Source: Lineus longissimus
Lineage: Eukaryota > Nemertea > Pilidiophora > Heteronemertea > Lineidae
Direction: 5' to 3'
DNA length: 64,000 nucleotides
Assembly (NCBI RefSeq): GCF_910592395.1
Contig: NC_088321.1
Span: forward strand, 10,170,001 to 10,234,000
Below the pieces are notes generated by a model. It did no database searches. It was not told the DNA's origin and was given only the letters and a program-made list of their open reading frames with translations. Position numbers and translations under genes: made by a program. Shown here piece by piece: positions 1 to 12,600 of this stretch. Numbering within the stretch: the stretch's first letter is position 1; each line of letters begins with the position of its first letter.

Positions 1-295
1 CATCATCATGAGAGCAATAATACATACAGGCATGGGAACAGGAGCCGATATTGACCAAATAAGAGACGAATGAACAAATTAATGCCGCCGAGGAAAAAAA
101 AAGGCTTGTTGTGGCGCGATCATTCTGGCTTGTTCTTGCGCTAGCCGGCGAAGTCAGACGCCTGTATCACCACCCCCAACACCCTAATTTTTCCATTGCA
201 ATTCTGTATGAATCTCAGGATTTTTTAGTGAAATCCGGCTAAATCCAGAGGATCCCCATGTCTGTACATAATCAATGGTTACAAACACAGCATAC
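1..295. other. CEP152 intron, no feature seen
   Basis: The sequence between the last CEP152 exon in the window and the left edge shows no exon with correct phase and no repeat that I recognise. Confidence 0.4.
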
Positions 296-629
296 CTCAA
301 CCTCTGCCGCTAACTCCAATTTCTCCCCCTCCAACTTTGCCACATCGCGTTCCAACCGCTCCTCCAACGGTGTCTTCTGACCTTGACCTTTCTCATAGTC
401 TGCAACCTTGACCTGAAAAACTTCAATTCTCTCAGTCTCCTGCTTCAAGGTCAAGTTCAGGTTTTCATATTGGCGTCTTGCCTCTGTCAGGTCTTTTTTC
501 ATGGCCATGTTGACGTCTTGTAGTTTACGGACCTGGGCTTGTTTTTGGCGATAATTTAGAAGACAGCGTTCAAATTCCACTTTGACTTGTTTAAGGGTTC
601 CCTCACTGGGTGGTGGTGTCTGTCTGCCG
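296..629 (-). CDS. CEP152: CEP152 coding exon 9 (last in window)
   Basis: Encodes VKVEFERCLLNYRQKQAQVR and a long coiled coil ending LAAEVE, with donor GTATGC at 295-290. Two tandem acceptors (TATAG and TATAGCAG) differ by three bases, so alternative use would only add or drop one residue. It ends in phase 0 and the next exon lies left of the window. Confidence 0.82.
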
Positions 630-3600
630 CTGCTATAAAGAGAAAAGTTCATATTAGATTTTGAAAGATACATTCTCTTTGCACAAGTGTACAAGGTGAA
701 AGCCACTGCTACATGTATCAAACTTCACTTTGAACAACCATTTCACTGCGGTCGACTGACTATCAATCCGATTATGTCATGATGCAACGCATAAAGAAAT
801 GCATGATGTACGGCATTGCCACAAATAATGCCATAGAAAGTCATAGCCAACTGATCAGGAGGGCGTCTTGTAAAGAAGAGGTTAAAAAGCCAATCGGAAA
901 AGAGTTTTATCTGATTAAACAGCAATTAAAAGGACAAGCTTTTACAAGACAAAGCCTATTTTGACAGTGATAAGATTTGGAAGTCCACTTCAGTGACCAT
1001 CTCATCAAGAATTATTGCAAGAGAGACAATATTAGTAGTGAAGCCTCCCTTAGCTCCGAGAGCTGAAGATTACAAATGTCTACATCAAGGCAAATTGGTA
1101 ATTCACTGTAATTATACATACTGCCGGAATTTATCAGCGAGTATAATTTTTGGGCAGTTTCGTGGCCTTTCTCCGATTCTTTTCCGATTTCAGGCTGTCA
1201 CATTAACAAAATTGCAGGAGAGTTGTCTTGGAAGGCCACATTTCTCTCTATGATAAAAATGTGAAGGATGGTCTGTGTTCATGGGGAGTGATAAAAGGTC
1301 TCCAAAGACTGATTTAAGGGGAGTGATGGGGCTTAAGTCATTGGCTACGGCAAGCCGCTGTCAGCAGCGCGGGCGAATTTACCCTTTACTACATAAAGCC
1401 GGGGTCAGCGGCTTTCTTGACGTCACTGAGAATTTCAACGTAAACAATCACAATTTATGCTTACACGTGAATTTGACCAATCAGAATCGAGCATTACATC
1501 CTGCTGGCCACATTTAGGTATTATAATTAGATGGAATCCCGAAAATGACACGAGGAGAGGGGTTTCCCCAACTTAGATAGTCAAGACATTTAAAAATGGC
1601 GACCAACTCTACAAGTACAGTGAGGCCGCGTAGATTGAGGGCACAACAGGTCGTCCAGTGCCTTGATACTTGGCTTGATGATGATGATGATGATGATGAT
1701 GTAGATAATTCAGAGGATGATCCTGGTGCCAGTATAAGTGGCGATAGTGTTCAAATCCTTGGAACACCTACCTACTTCATTGAAGCCAAATTATTGCATA
1801 ATTAGATGGGGTAGGTTCCAAGGATTAGGAAAACGTTAAGGTTTCTATACTTTTCTTGATTTTCTTGATGACAGAGGGGTTTTTCTGTCAGTACCTGATA
1901 TTTTGGTAATTTCCGCAAAAAGTATTCCGTCTTGGCGTGACTTAATTATAAAAAAGTATTCCGGAGCCAAAGAGTAAAATATGATCACTCCTCTAAATGT
2001 GAATGCTGGTGATGTGTACCATGAACAGTGCTAGCAGAGACCCTTGTAGGACCCATTTTAATGACGGCCACCATTTATCAAGGTTTCAAACAGTACTCAC
2101 AACGACGTGTCCAATCGTGGTATCTTACTCTCAACACCACCCTTGATGTTCAACTGAACAAATGAATCAGAATGACATCCCTCGGTCGGCGACGCCGCTC
2201 GTGAACCTGACTTCGGCGCGGGTGATGGGTGGACACCAAATGATGCGGCCGATTCGTACATGGACAGCTGCTCCTTGAGGTCTTGGAGTTCATCCTGCAA
2301 GGCCTGGCAGAGGTCGTCACTGATGGACTTGGAGGCTTCCGCTTGGACAACTTGGACTTTGAGGCGGTTCACTTCTTCTGGCGAACCTGCAATAGACAGA
2401 GAGAAAACACCTCCTACTAAATGAATGTCAGGGGAAAATATATTTTTAGGCCCGACATGAGATGGTAGTCCAGGACCGGTGGGATTCCCCAACTCTTTGC
2501 AAATGATCCCAAGGGTCCTTTTTGATTAGAGCACCATAGACAGTACATACACCACTTGACCTTCAAAATATCAAGCAGCACAGCACTGGGGAGCGAATGC
2601 ATCCAGGTGGGTGATCAAACACACGCAGCACAACTCATTGTCGAATGGCAGTTAAGCGTGCTAAAATAAATCCCAGAAATAAAATCAACACTGGTTGGAA
2701 TTTTTTTGTTACCTTTTTCAAGAAGTTCACGACACCTTTGCTGACTCTCATCGAGACTCTGTGTCAGTTTATTAATGGCGTTGATGCGGTCAAGATTTGA
2801 AGACTCTGAAGATTTCATCACCGTTGACAACTGCTGGCGAAGTGACTCGACCTCATCTTTCTGGAACAAGAAACAGCTTATTTTAGACATTAGATTTAGA
2901 ATGAGAAAGTGATATAGCTTTTGCCCAGGGAAGGAGTCCATTTGCAGGTCTTCCCAGCTTCTCCTCAACTCACCTCGTAGCTGAAGATCTCCAATGCCAA
3001 AAAAGGAATGCTACTAATCTTACTAAAAGCATGAAAAGTTTGAAAGTAACACCGTTTTCATGATAGACTGTATAATTTAGTCCAAGGACCTGGTACTAGC
3101 TTTCGGCACGTACTGTGCCTCTATTATAGTATGAGCAAAAAAGTGAAAAATCCAAGTTGATGCATGCAATGTAAATTGTATACACTCGATTGAAAACCAC
3201 AGAAAAACACAGCGATCAGAGTTGATAAGGTTTAAACGTAGACAAGGGCAACAAGGTGTGACATGATGTAACTACAGAGAAAACACCAGTAGGCTGCACA
3301 GAGGAAATGAGCCATTATATTAAAAACAACAAGCATGAGAGAGGTACGGTGGCCCATTAGGGACATCATGTTTTTTTTTAGATTCAAATACGATTTTTTT
3401 TTCTCGAATTTTCTCCACGGAATTAAGTATTTTCTCCACGGAAATAACATTTATCTCCACGGAAATAAATACTTTTCTCCACGGAATTAAGTATTTTCTC
3501 CGCGGAAATAACATTTATCTCCACGGAAATAACATTTATCTCCACGGAAATAAATACTTTTCTCCACGGAAATAAATACTTTTCTCCACGGAATTAAGTA

Positions 3601-6600
3601 TTTTCTCCGCGGAAATAACATTTATCTCCACGGAAATAAATACTTTTCTCCACGGAATTAAGTATTTTCTCCGCGGAAATAACATTTATCTCCACGGAAA
3701 TAACATTTATCTCCACGGAAATAAATACTTTTCTCCACGGAAATAAATACTTTTCTCCACGGAATTAAGTATTTTCTCCGCGGAAATAACATTTATCTCC
3801 ACGGAAATAAATACTTTTCTCCACGGAAATAAATACTTTTCTCCACGGAATTAAGTATTTTCTCCGCGGAAATAACATTTATCTCCACGGAAATAAATAC
3901 TTTTCTCCACGGAAATAAATACTTTTCTCCACGGAATTAAGTATTTTCTCCGCGGAAATAAATAATTGATTCCGCTGATATGATTGGTCCTGCATTTTAG
4001 AGGACGAGGTCAAGGTGAAACTATTAACCCTTAAACCCCAACCTTGCGGTAGGCTCGGGAACCAAGCTGTACAGGCGCTGCCCGCTGGAACACGAGGCCG
4101 CTTGTCAATCCCGTTTGACATTGTCAGATCTGACTATACGTGTATAGTGTTGGCATGAAGACTGTGGAAGATGTAAGTAACACGATGATTGTCAGATTTG
4201 ATACGTTTTGAATCATAAAAATGCAGTTGGTAGCATCTTTGTAGAGTGGCCTAGTATCAGTGAAGAAAACGGTACGTGGAGACCCACTGCCGATGTTATG
4301 TAGCTATACAATGTCAAACGGGATTGACAAGCGGCCTCGTGTTCCAGCGGGCAGCGCCTGTACAGCTTGGTTCCCGAGCCTACCGCAAGGTTGGGGTTTA
4401 AGGGTTAATAGTTTCACCTTGACCTCGTCCTCTAAAATGCAGGACCAATCATATCAGCGGAATCAATTATTTATTTCCGCGGAGAAAATACTTAATTCCG
4501 TGGAGAAAAGTATTTATTTCCGTGGAGAAAAGTATTTATTTCCGTGGAGATAAATGTTATTTCCGCGGAGAAAATACTTAATTCCGTGGAGATAAATGTT
4601 ATTTCCGCGGAGAAAATACTTAATTCCGTGGAGATAAATGTTATTTCCGCGGAGAAAATACTTAATTCCGTGGAGAAAAGTATTTATTTCCGTGGAGAAA
4701 AGTATTTATTTCCGTGGAGATAAATGTTATTTCCGCGGAGAAAATACTTAATTCCGTGGAGATAAATGTTATTTCCGCGGAGAAAATACTTAATTCCGTG
4801 GAGATAAATGTTATTTCCGCGGAGAAAATACTTAATTCCGTGGAGATAAATGTTATTTCCGCGGAGAAAATACTTAATTCCGTGGAGAAAAGTATTTATT
4901 TCCGTGGAGAAAAGTATTTATTTCCGTGGAGATAAATGTTATTTCCGCGGAGAAAATACTTAATTCCGTGGAGATAAATGTTATTTCCGCGGAGAAAATA
5001 CTTAATTCCGTGGAGAAAAGTATTTATTTCCGTGGAGAAAAGTATTTATTTCCGTGGAGATAAATGTTATTTCCGCGGAGAAAATACTTAATTCCGTGGA
5101 GATAAATGTTATTTCCGCGGAGAAAATACTTAATTCCGTGGAGATAAATGTTATTTCCGCGGAGAAAATACTTAATTCCGTGGAGAAAAGTATTTATTTC
5201 CGTGGAGAAAAGTATTTATTTCCGTGGAGATAAATGTTATTTCCGCGGAGAAAATACTTAATTCCGTGGAGATAAATGTTATTTCCGCGGAGAAAATACT
5301 TAATTCCGTGGAGAAAATTCGAGAAAAAATAATCGTATTTGAATCTAAAAAAAACATGATGTCCCTAATGGGCCACCGTAGAGAGGTGAACTAAAAACAA
5401 AAAATAAAAACACACAACCCCAATTCACTTGTAGGGGTGTAATTGATGCATGGTTTTGAGGCTAAGATACTACTTTAAGCTCATCGTGTAGTGGTTTAAA
5501 AAATGTTGTTAAGAAGTCATAAGAAAAACAGAAACAAATGTAATTTTTTTGGTATCAAGCAGCACAAGTGAGCAGCCTGGTTTTCCCTTGGTGCCCAAGC
5601 AAGCTGGTTTCAGTAGTTGGAACGCTCAAACTTTATGGGGATCTTCTCTTTGCCCCGGCATGCCATAGGCACCAGGTACATTTTACACTCATGGTAAAAA
5701 GTTTATGGACATCAGTGTGTCATATTTCTAGGGCTAAGACAGGTCATCTTCATAATTCTAAGTTATGAAGTTCAAGCCAACAGACAAGTGTTCACTGCTG
5801 GCACGTGTGCTTATCGAGTTATGAGTTGTGGTCTATCACACATTCGGGGACCATTTCATTCGTGCTGTGTCAGCTTGGAATGCTGGTGGAAATTGCAAAA
5901 GGAACAAGAGGCCCAAGGGCCTAGCGCTCTACTGAAATACATGGGTACAATGTACAAAATATGGAAAGCACCTGGTGGGTCTCTTTCAAACTTAATTTTG
6001 TTAAAATATTGATGTGCCTGTCACACCTATATAGGCCTACCATAGAAAAAATACGTGCTACTTATTAGTGAAATTCAAGAGCTTGAGCTCTATGACCATG
6101 AACAGTAGGTCAAATCGTAAAAACCTGGGTGATATATAATGGAGAAATATTAGATACGCCAACTATAGTCACTCTAACTGCAGCCAATGGCTTTAAAATG
6201 GAAATATATGATTTTCAAGATGGCGCCTGCCAAATTAAAAAAAGAAAATGTGATATACAAGTGAAAAGAGAAAAAAAATTATTATTATTATTACCATTAT
6301 CATACTGTACCATGTTAAAATTATGCAAGTACCTGCATTCTACTTTTTTCGCAATTTTTGGGGGTTGGAAAAACCTAGAGGAATTTTGTGATCAGCCAAA
6401 TCAAAACTCGTAAATCAATAGAGAAAAATATTAAACGCGAAATTTTCCCATAAATGAAGAGCTGAAACATTTTGCGGTCAACAGAACCTTTTCTTCCAGA
6501 ATTTTCGTAGTCTCATCCATCTTTTCTTTCAAAGCGAACATTTCACGATCGTGTTTCTGCTTGATGCTGTGAATGAGTGTATCATGGCGGTCCCGTGCTC

Positions 6601-9600
6601 GTGACATGCAGTCGGCGGTTGTGAGGTCAATCAGCTGTTGGTTGAGATCCGATATTGTTGATTCTGCATCTTCTATATTCTTTTCATACTGAAAAAAAGG
6701 TTATGATTATGAACAAGTGCCACAATGTTCTCCACTTGATTTTCAATAGTTCAGGTCCTGGTTGAACCCCCTCTCTATAAGAGGCAGTAATTATCGTCAC
6801 AACTGGGTCATTTCTGACCTGTGTATAATATGAACACCTTGCTGTTAGTAGTGCCATTTACACGATTCGAAAAAAGTGACATCGAATCCACATCTGTAAA
6901 ATGACCCACGTCTACACGACACAAAAAAAAGAATCTGGATTGATTCCGAGACTCCTCTTCCAGCCTAAAGGTGGCGTATTTAAAGGAGTGACGTCATCAA
7001 CACTTGATGTGATGTCACCAACACGAAGCCTCGTCCAGTGTTGTGATGACATTTGGACCGAGAACAGGGACCTGCACAAACACAATGATCAAATGACATG
7101 AAAAATTTGCTGGCTTGACCGCGGATCGGCGTGAATTGCATCTACACATTACAAAACGTTCCCAAGTCCATATCAGATCCAGATTAAATCCTACTACTTT
7201 GGTGGGTGAGAAAACAATTGAATTGAATGGAACATGCTATATTCGCCGTTTACACGAATGATTCGGATCCTTTTTTTGGAGTTGTGGGAAGGGCATTATA
7301 CTAGACACCTTTCTCAGTTCCAAGGGTGCCTGTCCCTAAAATAGACAGACTCTACTGCACATGAATGTAGTGGTGATACAATCAGGTCATCTGTGATCTT
7401 GGATAAAGAATTCAAAATGGTTGTTGTTTTTTTAGAAGGACACAATTTTCCTCCGAGCTTACAGCAAGGCCACCATTTTTAGGATTTCAAGACCACTACT
7501 TGGCAGTTCTTGGGATTCAAAATCTTCATCAAAATGAACTCCTGCACAGAGTATCAAACATGGTATTGATATAGAGGGAAGTTCCTTACCTCTGCTCTGG
7601 TTTTGTTCAGTGAATCCAACTGAGACGTCAAGCTTGATATCGTAGACCGATTGCGACTATTTTCATCCTGGGCTTGATGCAGTAACGCCTGGCTCTGATT
7701 CAGGCTTGCGGATAAACCCTCTTTTTCCCCTGAAAAGATGATCATATATAAAATACTGGTGATGACGGACGAAAATTTCCAGAAAATATCTATTTTACCA
7801 ACTGCTATGCAAAATACTGTAAATTGGCTAATCTTTGCTAGTGATGTGTTTTCACAGTTTTCCTGAGTAACCTTGTTTAGCGAAAATTACAATTGTGAAA
7901 CTTGTGAAATTGGCACGAACCAAGTATCACACAGTAGCATCTTTCCATTCAGGTCAGCCTAGTTACAAGTACTCTCCTGATCAGAGAGGTGTCCTGATCA
8001 GAGAGGTAAAATTGAAAGGAAACAACAAAACTGGTACTAAAGCTAGTGTCCTTAATGAGAGGGTATCCTTATTAGAGAGTTGTCCGCTAAAGGAGGTTCC
8101 ACTGTCATGACTGTACTGCTATACATTGGTCAATGGTCATGTGAAATTTTTTGTAACATGGCTTTTGCCTAGAGTTGGCATCAGATGTCAGTTTACTGAC
8201 CACCACGTTTTTGCGCGCCCTTTTTTTCTCGTTGATTTATCCGAATAGTCCGCCATATAGAAATAAATCGGCCAGGGGCCATTGTGCTCACCGTATGGAT
8301 ATTTGGTGGTTAGGAATTAATCCTTAAAAGAAACACGCTGAATGTATAGTATATAGGTCAAATCAAAGTCGGTATGACATGTGATGTACCCTTGCTTGGA
8401 GTACCTACCATAAAAATATCATCGAAAACCAGTCGCTAATAAGCGAGATATTCCCTGGTGGCCAAATCGATAATCAGATCGAACTGAAATTTGGTGTAAA
8501 GAGGTAACATGAGGTAGGGAGTCACGTGTACCAAATTTCAAGTTCATAGCTTGAGTAGTTAAGAAACATGCCATAGTTACACTCAAATGGCCAATTTACG
8601 CCATTTGACCTCTGTGACCTTGAAAAGTAGGTTGCATCAAAAACTCATAGGATATGTGATGTATCCTTGCTCGTAGTACTTACCTGTACCATTAAATTAT
8701 CGTCCAAAACAAGTCACTAATAAGCGAGATATTGCACTTTTTACCTTTTTTAGTTTTAGCCCCCTGGTGGCCAAGTCGAGAATCACATCAGACCAATTTT
8801 CGGTGTCAGTGGTAATAAGACGTAGGGAGTTATGTGTACCAAATTTAAAGTTCATAGTTTGAGCAGTTAAGAAACATGCCATAGTTTCACTCAAATGGCC
8901 AATTTACGCCATTTGACCTCTGCGACCTTGATAAGTAGGCCGCATCAAAAACTCATAGGATATGTGAGTATCCTTGCTCGGAGTACTTACCTGTACCATT
9001 AAAATATCGTCGAAAACAAGTCACTAATAAGCGAGATATTGCTTTTTTTACCTTTTCTAGTTTTAGCCCCCTTGTGGCCAAGTCAAGAATCACATCAGAC
9101 CAAATTTACTTGTCAGTGGTAGTAAGAAGTAGGGATGTGCACCAAATTTCAAGTTCATAGCTTTTGTGGTTAGGAAACATACCCTAGTTACACTCGAATG
9201 GCCAATTTACGCCATTTGACCTCTGTGACCTTGAAATTTAGGTCAAATCAAAAACCTGTATGATATGTGATGTAGCTCATACCCTAGTTACACTCGAATG
9301 GCCAATTAACGCCATTTGAATTTGACCTCTGTGACATTGAAATATAGGTCAAATGAAAAACCTGTATGATATGTGATGTAGCTCTCCTAGGAAAACCTAC
9401 CATAAAAAAATGTTTGTCGAAAATGAGTCACTTATAAGAAAGTTATCACACTTTTAAGGTTTCCACTTTTGGCCCCCTGGTGGCCAAGTCAAGAATCAGA
9501 TCGGACCGAAATTCATGGTCACCCGACCTGGAAGTCCTGTGTACAAAGTTTCAAGTTCCTAGATCTTGCGGTTAAGAAACGTGCCACTGTTTTTGAAACA

Positions 9601-12600
9601 GTATACAGACGACGACAACGATAGACGACGACGGACACAACGGTATTGTATAGACCCCTACGGTGAGCCAATCATAAACAATTTCGAAACTGCCAAAGTA
9701 AACAGGCATGAGAATTTGTCGGTTACAGTAGCATTCAGGGTAAACATTGGCTAATTTTTATGACACAAACAACACAAGACAGTCCAGCTAAAAATTTTCT
9801 AACCATAACTAAAAAAACAACCTTCAATTTTCGCCAACTTGTGTTTCATAATCCGCGTATCTCTTGCTGCTTCCTCCTTCAGCGCTTCGTAGTTCCGCGT
9901 CATTTCGTCGAGTTTGCGGCCTCGGGCACTGTAAAGGATCTGTAACTGGGCCAACTGCCGCGTATCTGGAGCACCACCTGTGGGGGAAATAACATTCTAT
10001 CATGCAATTTCAATATATGCAAGCTCGCACACTAGAGAGAATGTTTTCTTCAGGAATAAAGTGCTGAGGCAATAAAAGAACTAGTGCATGATGCCATGAG
10101 TGAAGAGTGTAGGCGAGTTCTGTGTTGTCTGTTATGACCGTGTTGATGAGGAAGATCAGTCACGATCACATTCATTTATGTATTGTACAGTTGGTCAGGG
10201 ACCTACCCTGCTTTTGCTACAGGCCTACTTGATTTGGGAGGTGAGTTCATGGCTTAGCTGAGCCCTGGCTCATTGGGCCAGATCACCATGGGCATGGATC
10301 TGCTAGTCCGTGGCTAGGTCGGCCCGGTGCCCTGCTTGTGATTGCAAATAGGCCTACTCTACCAACTTGGCCTAATAAAAACCCCACAGCACATTAATGA
10401 ACATTTTTCCTTTCGTCTGCAGAGTGCAACACCTCAGGATGTCAGGGGCAAGGTAAAACAAAAAGTCAAAAGATCATGAACCTTTGACATGGTCTTATAC
10501 CCCTGTAAACACCCCTGCAATGGACCTCCAGCAAAACTGATATATACCCCGGCAAACACCCCTGCTATCAGGAGTTCATTTGCATATTTGGTCCGCCTGC
10601 AAATACCCCTGACAAAACCCCGGTAGACTGCTCATGCAGGGGGACTGCCCACATTTATAATGACCCCTGCAGACACCTCTCAAAGAAAACAAATCAACTC
10701 CAATTCAGTCAGCAAGGACGAAAAACTGCCGAAAATTTCCGCCAAATTTTTTGCATTTTTTTCTCAATGTTTGCCAAAAAAACAAATATTTGGCTGCTTG
10801 CCTGCCCTAAAGTTTCTGGAGACGAAAGCTACATCAAACAAACAATGTCTTTAATGGGTGGCCTTAACTTACCTTGTTCAATAAACTGCCTATCCGTCTC
10901 GGCCTTCTTACTTTCCTTACTATCCGCTTCCTGTATCTCACCCGTTTCCTGTTTCCCATCAGCCTGAGTCTGTTGCACATACTGTACTTTATAGTTCTCC
11001 AAATCTTTGGGACTTTTAGCACTGTTTACAAGATGAGCAGCTCGCGGCGATGAACCATCGTAATTTTTGGGCGAGAATGGTGCAGAATGGGGTGAATTAT
11101 GATTAATGTCCGTCGGATATTCCGGAAACTGTTCTGGATGACTTTGATACTCGTGATGGGGACTAAACGTGCTTTCTTGCGAGCTCATATAATGTCCATC
11201 ACTGGTGCCATAACCGTGGTAACCATCTGGATAGTAACCATCGGGATAGTATCCGGGACCATTCATATATTGTGGTTGATCGTAACCCTCCTGGTAGGCA
11301 TATTCCTCGTGAATCGGCGCCATATGCGCAACCTGATAATCCTGGTGGCCATCTTTTCCATGATCGTACATGTACTCGCCCCCTATTGGCCCGTATGGGG
11401 ACCGCTGCTGCTCCCATTCTACATGATTTTCCAGGTTTTCTCCATGGGGATAATTTCCGTGCAGTTCGCCCTGATAATCATAATAGTTCTGAGGGCGCAT
11501 GTTGTAGTCTGGATATTGATATCGGGGGCTCATCTGGTGCCCAGGTGAGACTAATTCTTGTTCTTGAGATGACCCTTTGCCCTGGGCCGGCCAACCATCT
11601 GTCTGTTGATCGGGAACTCTGGAAATAAGATGAAAATGCTTAGCAAAGCTTAGATGGACTGCTCACATTTTGTCCAGTGGAAAAGTTACACCAGCATGGA
11701 GGCAACGAAATAATTCAAGGTTAGAAAAACACGAGTACGGCAAGTGCTCCATTGGATGTGCACAATAAAATTCCGAATGGGGCCCCACTACTTAGTTATA
11801 CTCAGGTTCTTGAATGAAGCCACACATGATCCGATTCAAACACACAACCACTCCTTCAGCACTCTCACATGTCTAACGATTCCACCAAATTAAAAAAAAA
11901 ATCATTGTAGCTTACTTCTCATTTTTCTGTTCCTCCACTTGCACTGCGGACTCCCCCGTCACGTTATGTGAACTATCCATCTCTCCTGATGATGTCACAT
12001 CCGTCGAGTCGCTCTCGTCATCGTCGATCAAGTCGTCAAATTCTGCCGCAAGGCGTTCTTGAAGCTGAAGTAGCAAACATAATAAGTTTAAAGCCTGCTT
12101 AGCTGTGGCCTGATCTGCAAAAGGCTCAGCAGAGCTAGAGCTTATCCTTAATTCTGCAGCCTTATCAACTGAGCGATTAGGGGTATCACTCACTACCCCT
12201 GGATAGGATGCTGGTTCATCCTGGGTTAACCTCCCAGGCCATTCGGTATACACCTGGTTGGAGAGAATCAAGTGTTATGCTCAAGGACACAAAGACCAAA
12301 CAGCGGTGTCTTTCTTCAAGTCAAACCACAGCCTCCTCATAATGTGTTTGCTGCGCCAAAGATCTATCGAGAATTGAACATGAAAAATCATTTTTCAACA
12401 GAGAGCTGAGGCATCTATCTTTCCATTTCTACTGTCAAAATTAAGCCATTTAAGGAGGGAAAAAGGAAATCCTCTCTTGTCTTAGCAAACATTGGTCGTC
12501 TTTCAGAGGTTCTTTACCAAAACAATTTTCATGGCACCATTTTTTTTATGATTGAATCACTCTTGAAATACATGTAAAACAACTTTTGGGGTAGACAGGG

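Larger units (their letters stand above)
3346..5379. mobile_element. Foldback DNA transposon with tandem-repeat arms
   Basis: The element is a near-complete palindrome. The left end starts ACGGTGGCCCATTAGGGACA and the right end is its reverse complement. It is flanked by the 8-bp direct repeat AGAGAGGT (3338-3345 and 5380-5387), a target-site duplication. Each arm consists of about 65 bp of unique end, an array of 21-22-bp units (left 3411-3965, right 4470-5314), and about 165 bp of inner unique sequence; the centre is about 4136-4300. The arms differ only in unit number (right longer). No transposase is visible. An 8-bp duplication fits hAT- or P-type transposases, but the ends match neither strongly. 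Confidence 0.85.
8270..9672 (+). repeat. Dispersed modular repeat, copy A (CEP152 intron 4)
   Basis: This is a near-full copy of the window's main repeat family. It begins GGGGCCATTGTGCTCACCGTA and, after several modules of about 300 bp, ends in a GAC-rich run and TAGACCCCTACGGTGAGCCA. The termini GCTCACCGTA and TACGGTGAGC are inverted repeats. Each module runs in order through GTCACTAATAAGCGAGATAT, the CCCCCTGGTGGCCA block, CCAAATTTCAAGTTCATAGC, and TTTGACCTCTGTGACCTTGA. No coding capacity is seen. Confidence 0.85.

Noticed and set aside
1270-1480. GC-rich CAGCGGCTT/AAGCCGCTG pair as element ends
   Set aside because: The pairing is only nine bases, with no target duplication or second copy in the window.
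3879-4935. Repeated open frames encoding FRGEKYLFPWR-type peptides
   Set aside because: They arise from the 21-22-bp arrays of the foldback element, where a stop-free frame repeats by length; no independent evidence for a protein.
8270-9672. CRISPR-like array because of regularly spaced repeats
   Set aside because: The DNA is animal nuclear sequence; the repeated units are about 300 bp and homologous throughout, without short direct repeats and unique spacers.
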